A stretch of 64,000 nucleotides of DNA from CAIPAT01 sp041665605 (GTDB taxonomy: Bacteria > Verrucomicrobiota > Lentisphaeria > Victivallales > Victivallaceae): the NCBI GenBank assembly GCA_041665605.1, contig JBAYIO010000005.1, positions 31,080-95,079 of the forward strand. The letters run 5' to 3'. The notes beneath the pieces are model-generated. The model made no database searches and had not been told where the DNA came from. It saw only the letters and a list, made by a program, of their open reading frames with translations. The translations under genes were made by a program, and so were the position numbers. Below are positions 52,296 through 60,371 of the stretch, piece after piece (the stretch's first letter is position 1; the number at the start of each line of letters is the position of its first letter).

Positions 52296-53681
52296 TTGAA
52301 GAAATCACCCAAAGTGGCAGTCATCGGCGCCGGCAGTTACTTCTTCGGCAAACCGGTAATATGGAAGATGGTTAACAGCGAATATCTGTGTCATGGCACC
52401 CTGGTGCTGGTGGATACCAATCCCGCGGCGCTTGATACAATGATGAAGCTTGCCCGGCGTGCCATAGACGCAACCGGAGTTCCGACGAAACTGATTGGCT
52501 CCGTTGACCGCAAGGAAGTACTGAATGACGCTGATTTCGTGGTTTTGACTTTTTCCGAACGCAACGCCCACTATCGCGGCGTTGACACTCGGATTGCTGG
52601 CAAATATGGCGTTACTATGTGTTCGTCCGACACCATTGGCCCCGGGGGGATATTCCGTGCATTAAGGGAAATTCCGCATGTTCTGGACGTTGTCGAAGAC
52701 ATCAGGAAACTTGCTCCCAATGCCTGGGTTATCAATTTTATTAACCCTTCCTCTGTGCTTGGAATAGCGTTGATGCGTTATGCGCCTGACATTAAGAGTT
52801 TCGCACTGTGCGACGGGAATCATCTGCCGCATTCCAGATTGAATTACATGAAGTTTGCCGGAGTCCTGCCTGAAGACGCTGTATCCATTCCACCGGAACT
52901 TGACGCAAGATTCGACATCAAAATAGCCGGAGTCAACCATTGCACCTGGGTGACGAAATGTACTTTCAACAGAAAGGATATGATGCCGGCCTGGCGGGAA
53001 AATCTTGCAAAACATGCTGCCGCGGAATGGGAGACAGAGCCCAGTCCGAAAGCCAAGCCGCGTCTGAATATGAATTATGCGCTGCAATTGTTCGATATTT
53101 ACGGGGCTTATCCGACAGCACCCAGCCATACTAAAGAATATGTTCCTTTTTTTCAAGGGTACGGTGTAACGCCGAACGAACCGGAGCCGATTATCCTGTT
53201 CGACGCTTACAATCGCGCAAATGAAATGAAAGCGGCCTGGGAGAAGACCGAAAAGCTGGCAAACGGCGAAACCCCGATTGATGAATTTCTTAAGATGGAT
53301 CATGGCGACCATGCAACCGATATCATTGAAAGCATGTGCGGTGATTTGAAGAAGCCGTTCTTCATTAACAGTCCCAATCGCGGAGCAGTAACCAATATGC
53401 CTGACGACGCATTACTGGAACTGGAATGTGAAGTGGATATGAATGGCATACGCCCGAAGCCTTTCGGGGAAATGCCGCGCGGACTGCTTGGTTTGCAGAT
53501 GCAGGTACTCGACTCGCATGAACTGACGGCGGAGGCCGCCGTCACCTGCGACCGCAAAACCCTGTTGAAAGCCATGTGTACCGACCCTATTATTAATAAC
53601 ATCGGCGATGCCAGAAACATCATGAATGAGTTGCTGGAACTGGAACGGGACGTCCTGCCTGTCAAATGGTATGCCACATAG
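52296..53681 (+). CDS. GH4 family glycosidase with variant CDGN metal motif
   Basis: This 461-residue protein uses TTG as start, supported by GGAG seven bases upstream. GAGSYFFGKP (11-20) is the NAD-binding turn, NFINPS (147-152) the substrate loop, and GVNH (212-215) the second metal motif. At the position of the usual Cys-His pair it reads Cys172-Asp173-Gly-Asn. An Asp there occurs in the phospho-alpha-glucosidase group (CDMP), but CDGN is unfamiliar, so the substrate is uncertain. The GC-rich composition shows that it lies outside the AT-rich island just upstream. Confidence 0.8.
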   Translation: MKKSPKVAVIGAGSYFFGKPVIWKMVNSEYLCHGTLVLVDTNPAALDTMMKLARRAIDATGVPTKLIGSVDRKEVLNDADFVVLTFSERNAHYRGVDTRIAGKYGVTMCSSDTIGPGGIFRALREIPHVLDVVEDIRKLAPNAWVINFINPSSVLGIALMRYAPDIKSFALCDGNHLPHSRLNYMKFAGVLPEDAVSIPPELDARFDIKIAGVNHCTWVTKCTFNRKDMMPAWRENLAKHAAAEWETEPSPKAKPRLNMNYALQLFDIYGAYPTAPSHTKEYVPFFQGYGVTPNEPEPIILFDAYNRANEMKAAWEKTEKLANGETPIDEFLKMDHGDHATDIIESMCGDLKKPFFINSPNRGAVTNMPDDALLELECEVDMNGIRPKPFGEMPRGLLGLQMQVLDSHELTAEAAVTCDRKTLLKAMCTDPIINNIGDARNIMNELLELERDVLPVKWYAT

Positions 53682-53742
53682 AAAAACTGCAAACCAGCTT
53701 TTTTAGATAAATTACGCCATGTTTCAAAAAGGTTTAAAGGAG

Positions 53743-53983
53743 GTTCAAAGAAGATGATGAAACATGAACAACTAAACCGTCGGGGTCCTATTCCAGGCAG
53801 TCCGGGAAAAAACGACCTTTTTTCGTAATTCCATCCCGGCGGCAGAAAAATGGCGAACCATAGTCGAATATCAGGCTCCGGTTCGGTAGATAGATTCAAA
53901 AAACAGGAAAACTTTAGCTTTGTTAATGATTTTTCAACATAAAATTGAAGAAAGTTCAAAGAAGATGATGAAACATGAACAAC
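53743..53983. repeat. Pair of 30-bp direct repeats bounding a 241-bp segment
   Basis: Identical 30-base copies start at 53743 and 53954. Each begins GTTCAAAGAAG and ends AACATGAACAAC. They lie in the 844-base gap 53682-54525, which has no clear gene. The segment between them has no recognised coding potential. It may be a decayed duplication or the trace of a mobile element. Confidence 0.6.
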
Positions 53984-54204
53984 AAAACAGTAGACCTGAA
54001 AAAAATGGAATTTTTTTAGGGGGAGCAACTTTTGGAGACTAAACTTTTACAAACTGATGAGAAAGAAATGGTGAATATGAAATTTCTATTGACGCTTTTT
54101 CTCTGACGCAAGTATTTCTCGGTGCATTTTCGCCGCTGTGTTCGCTGGTAAGAGGATACCACCTAAAAAAAGAACACTGTCTCCAGTCAGCGTTGCTGTG
54201 TCTA

Positions 54205-54228
54205 CCCTGTCGTAAAATTACGACAGGG
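54205..54228. promoter_or_regulatory. Perfect 11-bp inverted repeat with 2-base centre
   Basis: CCCTGTCGTAA (54205-54215) and TTACGACAGGG (54218-54228) are exact mirror images around AA. No T-run follows. It is about 300 bases upstream of the isomerase-like gene. It has the form of a high-affinity operator or an element end. Confidence 0.45.
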
Positions 54229-54458
54229 AACCAAAGACGGACTATGGCACTTCACATACCATGCCCGGTTGAAATGTTTATTGTCTTATACCGGTAACCG
54301 GAACAGCGACGACAGATAACCAGTAAAGACTTCATTCGTAGATACTCCGATCAGTGACCGCATGATTTGGAAAAGTCTACTCAAAATCGCGAACCGGCAA
54401 ATTCAAATGGCGAAATTCACGGAATCCGGGTTATTTCTTTTTTTAATCGGGTTGGTTA

Positions 54459-54487
54459 TTGACATATAATAAAAACCGGTATATAAT
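54459..54487 (+). promoter_or_regulatory. Consensus sigma-70 promoter of the isomerase-like gene
   Basis: TTGACA (54459-54464), exactly 17 bases, then TATAAT (54482-54487). The ATG at 54526 follows 38 bases later with AAGG upstream. Confidence 0.75.
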
Positions 54488-54525
54488 TATTTCTCAATTT
54501 GAATTTTAATATAAGGCAATAAAAA

Positions 54526-55380
54526 ATGAAAGTTCTCCTGCATGTAAATTATTATGAAGGCGCCGGGAAGATCGATACGCTTTTCGATCTTGCCAAAATC
54601 AACGGCTGCGACGGCGTCGAACTGCGCCAAAAATACCGTTTCCCGGATATGGATCAGCGCCAGTACCAGGATAAAGTCGAGAGCCTGAAGCAGAAATATC
54701 CGGAAATGGAGATTACTTTCGGCTGTATGGTTGATTTTACCGGCGGTACGGCAGAGGAAGTTAAGCAGCAGAATGATGTACTGTTTGGTTTTATGGATTG
54801 GGCTTCATGCAAGTGCGGTACTCCGGTTATGAATATGTTCACCGGCCCCATGATACGTAAAGATGTTGATTATACCGAATTTCAGCTTAACGGCAGCGGC
54901 ATGGCGACTGAAGAGCATTATCAAAAAGCCGCGCAAGGCCTGCGCATAGTCGGCGACAAAGCCGCATCGCTAAGGATGCTGATGGCGCTGGAAACTCATA
55001 ACGGTTATCTGCACGACCTGGCCAAACCATGTAAAAAGCTGATGGAAATGACCGCGCATGAGAGTATCGGCATCAATTATGACCACGGCAATATTATTCT
55101 CAACAGCAACGGCGAATCAATCGCGGATGTATTCCCGCTGCTTGAAGGAAAAATCTATTACGCCCACTTGAAGAATCTGCTGACATTTAAAAACAGCTAT
55201 CAGGTTACTCATCTGGACGCCGGCTATATTGACACCATGGAAGTTGTCAGCGGCCTCAAAAACAATCTGAAATCAGGCATGGTTGCAATCGAATATCCGT
55301 GTCCTGGCGACGGTATTATTGCCGCCAGACGCGACATGGAATACATGCGCTTCATCAAGAACTGGCTGAAGATCAGTTAA
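54526..55380 (+). CDS. Sugar phosphate isomerase/epimerase-like TIM-barrel protein
   Basis: This 284-residue protein resembles the xylose-isomerase-like TIM-barrel family (AP endonuclease 2 superfamily). INGCDGVELRQKYRF, MLMALETHNGYLHD (metal Glu), GINYDHGNIILNS (metal Asp-His) and IYYAHLKN (metal His) give the typical metal site. MVAIEYPCPGDG adds the last Glu. It is monocistronic, with its own consensus promoter. The sugar substrate is unknown. Confidence 0.8.
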   Translation: MKVLLHVNYYEGAGKIDTLFDLAKINGCDGVELRQKYRFPDMDQRQYQDKVESLKQKYPEMEITFGCMVDFTGGTAEEVKQQNDVLFGFMDWASCKCGTPVMNMFTGPMIRKDVDYTEFQLNGSGMATEEHYQKAAQGLRIVGDKAASLRMLMALETHNGYLHDLAKPCKKLMEMTAHESIGINYDHGNIILNSNGESIADVFPLLEGKIYYAHLKNLLTFKNSYQVTHLDAGYIDTMEVVSGLKNNLKSGMVAIEYPCPGDGIIAARRDMEYMRFIKNWLKIS

Positions 55381-55416
55381 TCTGATTGCGCCTGTAAATC
55401 GTACAGTTTACTGCTC

Positions 55417-55451
55417 AAAAAAAACAGCGCCGGGAATTAAACCGGCGCTGT
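55417..55451 (-). terminator. Rho-independent terminator of groEL
   Basis: ACAGCGCCGG (55424-55433) and CCGGCGCTGT (55442-55451) form a perfect 10-bp stem. On the minus strand it is followed by eight T residues (plus-strand A run 55417-55424). Confidence 0.88.
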
Positions 55452-55517
55452 TAGTGTTTTGCGGGGTGGGGCAGGGGATTAATCCTGCCGCGCAACACGT
55501 TTGATATCGGGGATGAA

Positions 55518-57179
55518 TTACATCATGCCGCCCATACCGCCCATGCCGCCCATTCCGCCCATACCGCCCATTCCGCCGCCCATTCCGCCTGCGGGAGCTG
55601 CATCCTTTTCCTTGATGTCTGTGATCAGACATTCAGTGGTCAGGAGGAGTCCGGAGATGGAAGCTGCGTTCTGGAGAGCAGAACGAGTTACCTTGGTCGG
55701 ATCGATGATGCCGCACTTCAGCATGTCAACATACTGTCCGGTGGCAACGTCGAAACCTTCGTTGTTCTTCATTTCGCCGACAGTCTTGACGACGATGCTG
55801 CCTTCGTAGCCGCCGTTGGCGGCGAGCTGACGGAGGGGTTCTTCGATGGCGCGTTCGACGATATTCTTGCCGATGGCTTCATCGCCGGTGAGCTTCATGT
55901 CTTTGAGGGCTTTGCCGGCACGGATGAGGGCGACGCCGCCTCCGGGGACAATACCTTCTTCGACAGCGGCGCGTGTGGCATGCAGAGCATCTTCGACGCG
56001 GGCTTTCTTTTCTTTCATTTCAGTTTCGGTAGCTGCGCCGACGTTGATGACGGCTACGCCGCCAGCGAGTTTGGCCAGACGTTCCTGGAGTTTTTCGCGG
56101 TCGTAATCGGAAGTGGTTTCTTCAATTTCCTTGCGGATCTGATTGACACGGCCGATGATCGCGCTCTGAGTGCCGCCGCCTTCGACAATGGTGGTGTTTT
56201 CCTTGTCAATGGTGACGCGTTTGGCTCTGCCGAGCTGGGCAGTGGTGACGCTTTCCAGTTTGATGCCGAGATCTTCGGTGATGCAGGTGCCGCCGGTCAG
56301 GATAGCGATATCCTGCAGCATGGCTTTACGGCGGTCGCCGAATCCTGGGGCCTTGACGGCACAGACGTTCAGCGTGCCGCGCATTTTGTTGATGACCAGG
56401 GTTGCGAGGGCTTCGCCTTCAACATCTTCAGCGATGATGAGCAGCGGTTTGCCTTCTTTGGCAACCATCTGGAGCAGCGGAAGCATATCGTTGAGATTGC
56501 TGATCTTCTTTTCATAGATGAGCATATAGCAGTCTTCGAGCAGGGCTTCCATATCTTCGGTGTTGGTCACGAAGTAGGGGGACAGATAGCCTTTGTCGAA
56601 CTGCATGCCTTCGACAACGTCGAGGGTGGTTTCGATGGTTTTGGCTTCTTCAACAGTGATGGTGCCGTCTTTGCCGACTTTGTCCATGGCTTCGGCGATG
56701 ATTTCGCCGATGGTGGTGTCGCCGTTGGCGGAGATGGTGGCAACCTGGGCAACCTGTTCGCGGTCGCCGACTGATTTGGTCAGCTTGGTGAGTCTTTCGA
56801 CGATGACTTCAACAGCTTTGTCGATGCCGCGTTTCAGTTCCATCGGATTGGCGCCGGCGGTGACGTTCTTCAGGCCTTCGCGATAGATGGCTTCGGCAAG
56901 CACCGTGGCGGTAGTGGTACCGTCACCGGCGATGTCGGAGGTCTTGCTGGCAACTTCCTTGACCATCTGGGCGCCCATGTTGGCATAGGGGCATTCCAGT
57001 TCGATTTCCTTGGCGACGGTGACGCCGTCCTTGGTTACGGTCGGGGAACCGAATTTCTTATCGATAACGACATTGCGGCCCTTGGGTCCGAGAGTGGCCT
57101 TGACCGCTCTGCTGAGCTGCTGCACGCCGGACAAAATCTGGCGGCGGGCTTCTTCGCCGAATAACAGTTGCTTAGGCAT
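55518..57179 (-). CDS. groL: Chaperonin GroEL
   Basis: This 553-residue protein has the full GroEL pattern: AVKATLGPKGRNVVIDK, the ATP-binding DGTTTATVLA, DVVEGMQFDKGYLSPYFVTN and AAVEEGIVPGGGVALIRA. It ends in the usual Gly-Gly-Met tail, here seven Met-containing units, encoded by 9-bp tandem repeats near 55524-55590. It folds proteins with GroES in the cytoplasm. AGGAG precedes the ATG. It lies 41 bases downstream of groES. Confidence 0.97.
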   Translation of the reverse strand: MPKQLLFGEEARRQILSGVQQLSRAVKATLGPKGRNVVIDKKFGSPTVTKDGVTVAKEIELECPYANMGAQMVKEVASKTSDIAGDGTTTATVLAEAIYREGLKNVTAGANPMELKRGIDKAVEVIVERLTKLTKSVGDREQVAQVATISANGDTTIGEIIAEAMDKVGKDGTITVEEAKTIETTLDVVEGMQFDKGYLSPYFVTNTEDMEALLEDCYMLIYEKKISNLNDMLPLLQMVAKEGKPLLIIAEDVEGEALATLVINKMRGTLNVCAVKAPGFGDRRKAMLQDIAILTGGTCITEDLGIKLESVTTAQLGRAKRVTIDKENTTIVEGGGTQSAIIGRVNQIRKEIEETTSDYDREKLQERLAKLAGGVAVINVGAATETEMKEKKARVEDALHATRAAVEEGIVPGGGVALIRAGKALKDMKLTGDEAIGKNIVERAIEEPLRQLAANGGYEGSIVVKTVGEMKNNEGFDVATGQYVDMLKCGIIDPTKVTRSALQNAASISGLLLTTECLITDIKEKDAAPAGGMGGGMGGMGGMGGMGGMGGMM

Positions 57180-57220
57180 AATTTAAATCTCCTGTTTGTT
57201 TATTGATTGCTGGTTAAGAA

Positions 57221-57520
57221 TTAGCCGATGATCGCGAGGATATCGTCCGCGCTGACAATCTTGTATTCTTTGTCGTTGTACTTGACTTCGGTGCCGCCGT
57301 ACTTGCTGGTAAGAACGAGATCGCCGACTTTTACGTCCAGTGCGATTTTCTTGCCTTTGTCATCGGTCTTGCCGGTGCCGACTGCGACAACCACATATTC
57401 CTGCGGTTTTTCTTTCGCGCTGTCCGGGATTACGATTCCACCTTTGATCTGCTCTGCCGCGCCTTCTTCGATTTCGAGGAGGACACGATCACCTAACGGT
57501 CTGATTTTGACTTTCGCCAT
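57221..57520 (-). CDS. groS: Co-chaperonin GroES
   Basis: This 99-residue protein has KIRPLGDRVLLEIEEGAAEQ at the N-terminus, GGIVIPDSAKEKPQ (the mobile loop region) and DLVLTSKYGGTEVKYNDKEY near the end. It caps GroEL. GGAG lies upstream. It follows dnaK by 99 bases on the same strand, which is an unusual neighbourhood. Confidence 0.96.
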   Translation of the reverse strand: MAKVKIRPLGDRVLLEIEEGAAEQIKGGIVIPDSAKEKPQEYVVVAVGTGKTDDKGKKIALDVKVGDLVLTSKYGGTEVKYNDKEYKIVSADDILAIIG

Positions 57521-57575
57521 TTTGGGATCTCCTTTGTTTTGGTTAAAGGTTTTTTAATTAGGAAAGATAATAATT

Positions 57576-57606
57576 ACAGCCGGGATACATGACATATTCC
57601 GGCTGT
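57576..57606 (-). terminator. Hairpin between dnaK and groES
   Basis: ACAGCCGG (57576-57583) and CCGGCTGT (57599-57606) form an 8-bp stem with a 15-base loop. On the minus strand it is followed by AATTATTATC, only partly U-rich. It may reduce read-through from dnaK to groES or protect the mRNA end. Confidence 0.5.
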
Positions 57607-57619
57607 TTTTAATTAATGC

Positions 57620-59554
57620 TTATTTGCCGTCATCCACTACTTCCGCGTCAACGATGTTATCGTCGCCGGACTTACTGGAACCTGACTGTGACTGCTGCTG
57701 GCCTCCCGCCTGCTGCTGGCCGCCGTCCTGCTGACCGCCCTGCTGCTGATTCTGCTGAGTATGGGAGTAGATTTCCTGCCCGAACTTCATCAGATGCTGC
57801 TCAATGTCATTCATGGTGGCCTTCATGCCTTCGGTATCGTCGGCCTCAAGCTGTTTCTTGAGTTTCTCGATGCCGTCAATGACCGGCTGCTTGATTTCCT
57901 GAGTCAGTTTATCGCCATATTCCTTGAGCTGCTTTTCGGTCTGATAGACCATCGAATCAGCGCGGTTCCTGATCTCGATCTTTTCCTTGAGCGCTTTGTC
58001 TTCGCCGGCATGGGTTTTGGCTTCATTGACCATCTTTTCGATTTCCTGGTCATTCAACCCGGAACTCGCGGTAATGGTGATCTTCTGTTCCTTGCCGGTG
58101 CCGAGGTCCTTGGCGGTCACGTGCAGGATGCCGTTGGCGTCAATGTCGAAAATAACTTCGATCTGCGGAACGCCGCGCGGCGCTGACGGAATGCCGTCCA
58201 GCCGGAAGCGTCCGATGCTCTTGTTGTCGCGGGCCATTTCGCGTTCGCCCTGCAGGACGTGAATGTCCACAGACGGCTGATTGTCGGCCGCGGTGCTGAA
58301 AATCTCACTTTTCCGGGTCGGAATCGTGGTATTGCGTTCGATCAGGCGGGTGGAGACGCCGCCGAGGGTTTCGATTCCGAGCGAAAGCGGAGTCACGTCC
58401 AGCAGAACAACGTCGGAGACGGTCCCGCCGAGCACGCCGCCCTGGATTGCCGCGCCGACAGCGACTACTTCGTCCGGATTGACGCCCTTATGCGGTTCCC
58501 GGTTGAAAATAGCTTTGGCTTTGTCGGAAATCTTCGGCATTCTGGTCATGCCGCCGACCAGAATCACTTCATTGATCTGCGACACGTTGACGCCGGCGTC
58601 CTTTATGCAGGAGTTGCACGGGTTGACGGTGCGTTCAATCAGGCTGTCGGTCAGTTTTTCCAGTTCGGAACGGGTCAGCGTCCGGTTCATGTGCAGCGGA
58701 CCGTTCTGGTTCATGGTGATGAACGGCAGATTGATGTCGGTGGACATGCTGGATGAAAGTTCGCATTTGGCTTTTTCAGCGGCTTCTTTCAGACGCTGCA
58801 AAGACTGCGGATCTTTGCGCAGATCCACGCCGTTTTCCTTCTGGAATTCATCCGCCAGAGAGTTCATCACAATCTGGTCGAGGTCGTCCCCGCCGAGATG
58901 GGTGTCGCCGTTGGTGGCTTTCACTTCGAACACGCCTTCCCCGATGTCGAGGATGGAGATGTCGAATGTGCCGCCGCCGAAGTCATATACGGCAACCGTT
59001 TCTTCGGCTTTCTTGTCCAGGCCGTAAGCCAGCGAGGCCGCGGTCGGTTCGTTGATGATTCTGAGAACTTCAAGACCGGCGATCTTGCCGGCGTCCTTGG
59101 TGGCCTGGCGCTGGCTGTCGTTGAAATAAGCCGGAACGGTAATTACCGCCTGCTTGATTTCTTCGCCCAGGTAGGCTTCCGCGTCGGTTTTCAGTTTCTG
59201 AAGAATCATCGCTGAAACTTCCGGCGGAGAATATGTGCGGTCGCCAATCTTGACATGGGCGTCGCCGTTTTTTGCTTCCACAACTTCGTATGGAACCAGG
59301 TCTCTTTCGCGTCCCACTTCAGTAAATTTACGTCCCATAAAACGCTTGATTGAGAAAACAGTGTTCTTGGGGTTGGTGATGGCCTGGCGTTTAGCCGTCT
59401 GGCCGACAAGTCTTTCACCGCTTTTGGTGAAAGCTACGATTGACGGAGTTGTCCTGTTACCCTCGGCATTGGGGATAACGTTTGCTTCTCCGTGTTCCAT
59501 AACAGCCATACAACTGTTGGTGGTACCTAAGTCAATACCTAAAATCTTAGCCAT
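57620..59554 (-). CDS. dnaK: Chaperone DnaK (Hsp70)
   Basis: This 644-residue protein starts at ATG 59554, with AAGGAG at proper distance. A TTG two codons earlier is not needed. AKILGIDLGTTNSC (phosphate loop), VYDFGGGTFDISIL and VILVGGMTRMPKI (adenosine pocket) are typical, and the C-terminus is Gln/Gly-rich. The gene lacks dnaJ and grpE neighbours and is instead followed by groES and groEL. An inverted repeat lies about 20 bases upstream of the ATG. Confidence 0.97.
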   Translation of the reverse strand: MAKILGIDLGTTNSCMAVMEHGEANVIPNAEGNRTTPSIVAFTKSGERLVGQTAKRQAITNPKNTVFSIKRFMGRKFTEVGRERDLVPYEVVEAKNGDAHVKIGDRTYSPPEVSAMILQKLKTDAEAYLGEEIKQAVITVPAYFNDSQRQATKDAGKIAGLEVLRIINEPTAASLAYGLDKKAEETVAVYDFGGGTFDISILDIGEGVFEVKATNGDTHLGGDDLDQIVMNSLADEFQKENGVDLRKDPQSLQRLKEAAEKAKCELSSSMSTDINLPFITMNQNGPLHMNRTLTRSELEKLTDSLIERTVNPCNSCIKDAGVNVSQINEVILVGGMTRMPKISDKAKAIFNREPHKGVNPDEVVAVGAAIQGGVLGGTVSDVVLLDVTPLSLGIETLGGVSTRLIERNTTIPTRKSEIFSTAADNQPSVDIHVLQGEREMARDNKSIGRFRLDGIPSAPRGVPQIEVIFDIDANGILHVTAKDLGTGKEQKITITASSGLNDQEIEKMVNEAKTHAGEDKALKEKIEIRNRADSMVYQTEKQLKEYGDKLTQEIKQPVIDGIEKLKKQLEADDTEGMKATMNDIEQHLMKFGQEIYSHTQQNQQQGGQQDGGQQQAGGQQQSQSGSSKSGDDNIVDAEVVDDGK

Positions 59555-59573
59555 GATCAATGTCTCCTTTTAG

Positions 59574-59603
59574 AGTTACTTAAAATAAAAATCTTAAGTG
59601 ACT
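59574..59603. promoter_or_regulatory. 10-bp inverted repeat before dnaK, possible heat-shock operator
   Basis: AGTTACTTAA (59574-59583), a 10-base spacer and TTAAGTGACT (59594-59603) are symmetric at 9 of 10 positions. They lie 20 bases upstream of the dnaK ATG. The spacing recalls CIRCE (9-base spacer), but the arms do not match its TTAGCACTC sequence. Confidence 0.4.
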
Positions 59604-59772
59604 GTTTAGCAACCGGTATGCCAATATAATTAATAATACGGATTAATTCTTTGATGGTTAATTACTTATATATATTTACGCGGTAATTGACGGGCAGGAT
59701 TGCAGCATCGGGAGAGTATCGTATCGCGACATTGTGACAATTTGGCGCACTGCCGTTGTCTCAACGGCACAC

Positions 59773-60348
59773 TTACTTGCGACAGCGGTAGACGAATGCC
59801 GGCGGCAGATTGCTCCAGATCACGCGGGACGTTTCCACCGAGGAAAAACTTTCCGAGAGAAATTTACGGAAGCGTCTGGCGGACGGGATGAACACCCCCT
59901 GGATGTAGGCAAAAGTGGTAAAGTATCCGCCTTCGTTCAAATTTTCCAGAACCGGGTGCATGATCTCCCGCTGCAGGCTGTGCGGGAAAGAGGCCCACGG
60001 CAGGCCGGAGATAATGGTATCGACTTTGTTCATGCCGTGTTTCTTGATGATCTTTCCCATATTTGAGGCGCTGTCGTTAAAAATCTTCACATTGGGAAAG
60101 CGGTGTTTGAATTCTTCATAGATGGCCGGGTCGAGTTCAATTGCGAAAAATTCCGAGCCCGGCCGGATGGATTCCAGGATGACGTTGGTTATTGCGCCGG
60201 TGCCCGGCCCGAGTTCGACAACGCTCCGCGACCAGGAAATATTTATATCCGCAACCATTTCCCTGGACAACGCCGGAGAGCTTGAACAAAGCGCTCCGAT
60301 GCCGGTCGGGTTCTTTATAAATTGTTTGAAAATCAAATTCTTTTTCAC
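59773..60348 (-). CDS. PmtA-like SAM-dependent methyltransferase
   Basis: This 191-residue protein starts at GTG 60348, with GGAG seven bases upstream. A longer TTG start at 60375 overlaps the preceding gene and lacks a site. FKQFIKNPTGIGALCSSSPA and VVELGPGTGAITNVIL (SAM-binding) are typical of phospholipid N-methyltransferases and related rRNA dimethylase-like enzymes. SGLPWASFPHSLQREIM fits the PmtA branch. It likely methylates a membrane lipid. It lies 23 bases downstream of two tandem membrane glycosyltransferases. Confidence 0.78.
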   Translation of the reverse strand: MKKNLIFKQFIKNPTGIGALCSSSPALSREMVADINISWSRSVVELGPGTGAITNVILESIRPGSEFFAIELDPAIYEEFKHRFPNVKIFNDSASNMGKIIKKHGMNKVDTIISGLPWASFPHSLQREIMHPVLENLNEGGYFTTFAYIQGVFIPSARRFRKFLSESFSSVETSRVIWSNLPPAFVYRCRK

Positions 60349-60371
60349 TCTCGCTCTCCGTTCACATATTC

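Noticed and set aside
53300..54028. Minus-strand frame across the 3' end of the second GH4 gene and the following gap
   Set aside because: Its second half is antisense to GH4, and the first half has no recognisable domain. The direct repeats noted at 53743-53983 are its only interesting content.
55524..55590. Short tandem repeats that could be taken for a repeat array
   Set aside because: They encode the Gly-Gly-Met tail normal for GroEL.
55980..56774. Plus-strand frame of 264 codons inside groEL
   Set aside because: Mirror frame of a GC-skewed, highly conserved gene. A known annotation artefact in groEL.
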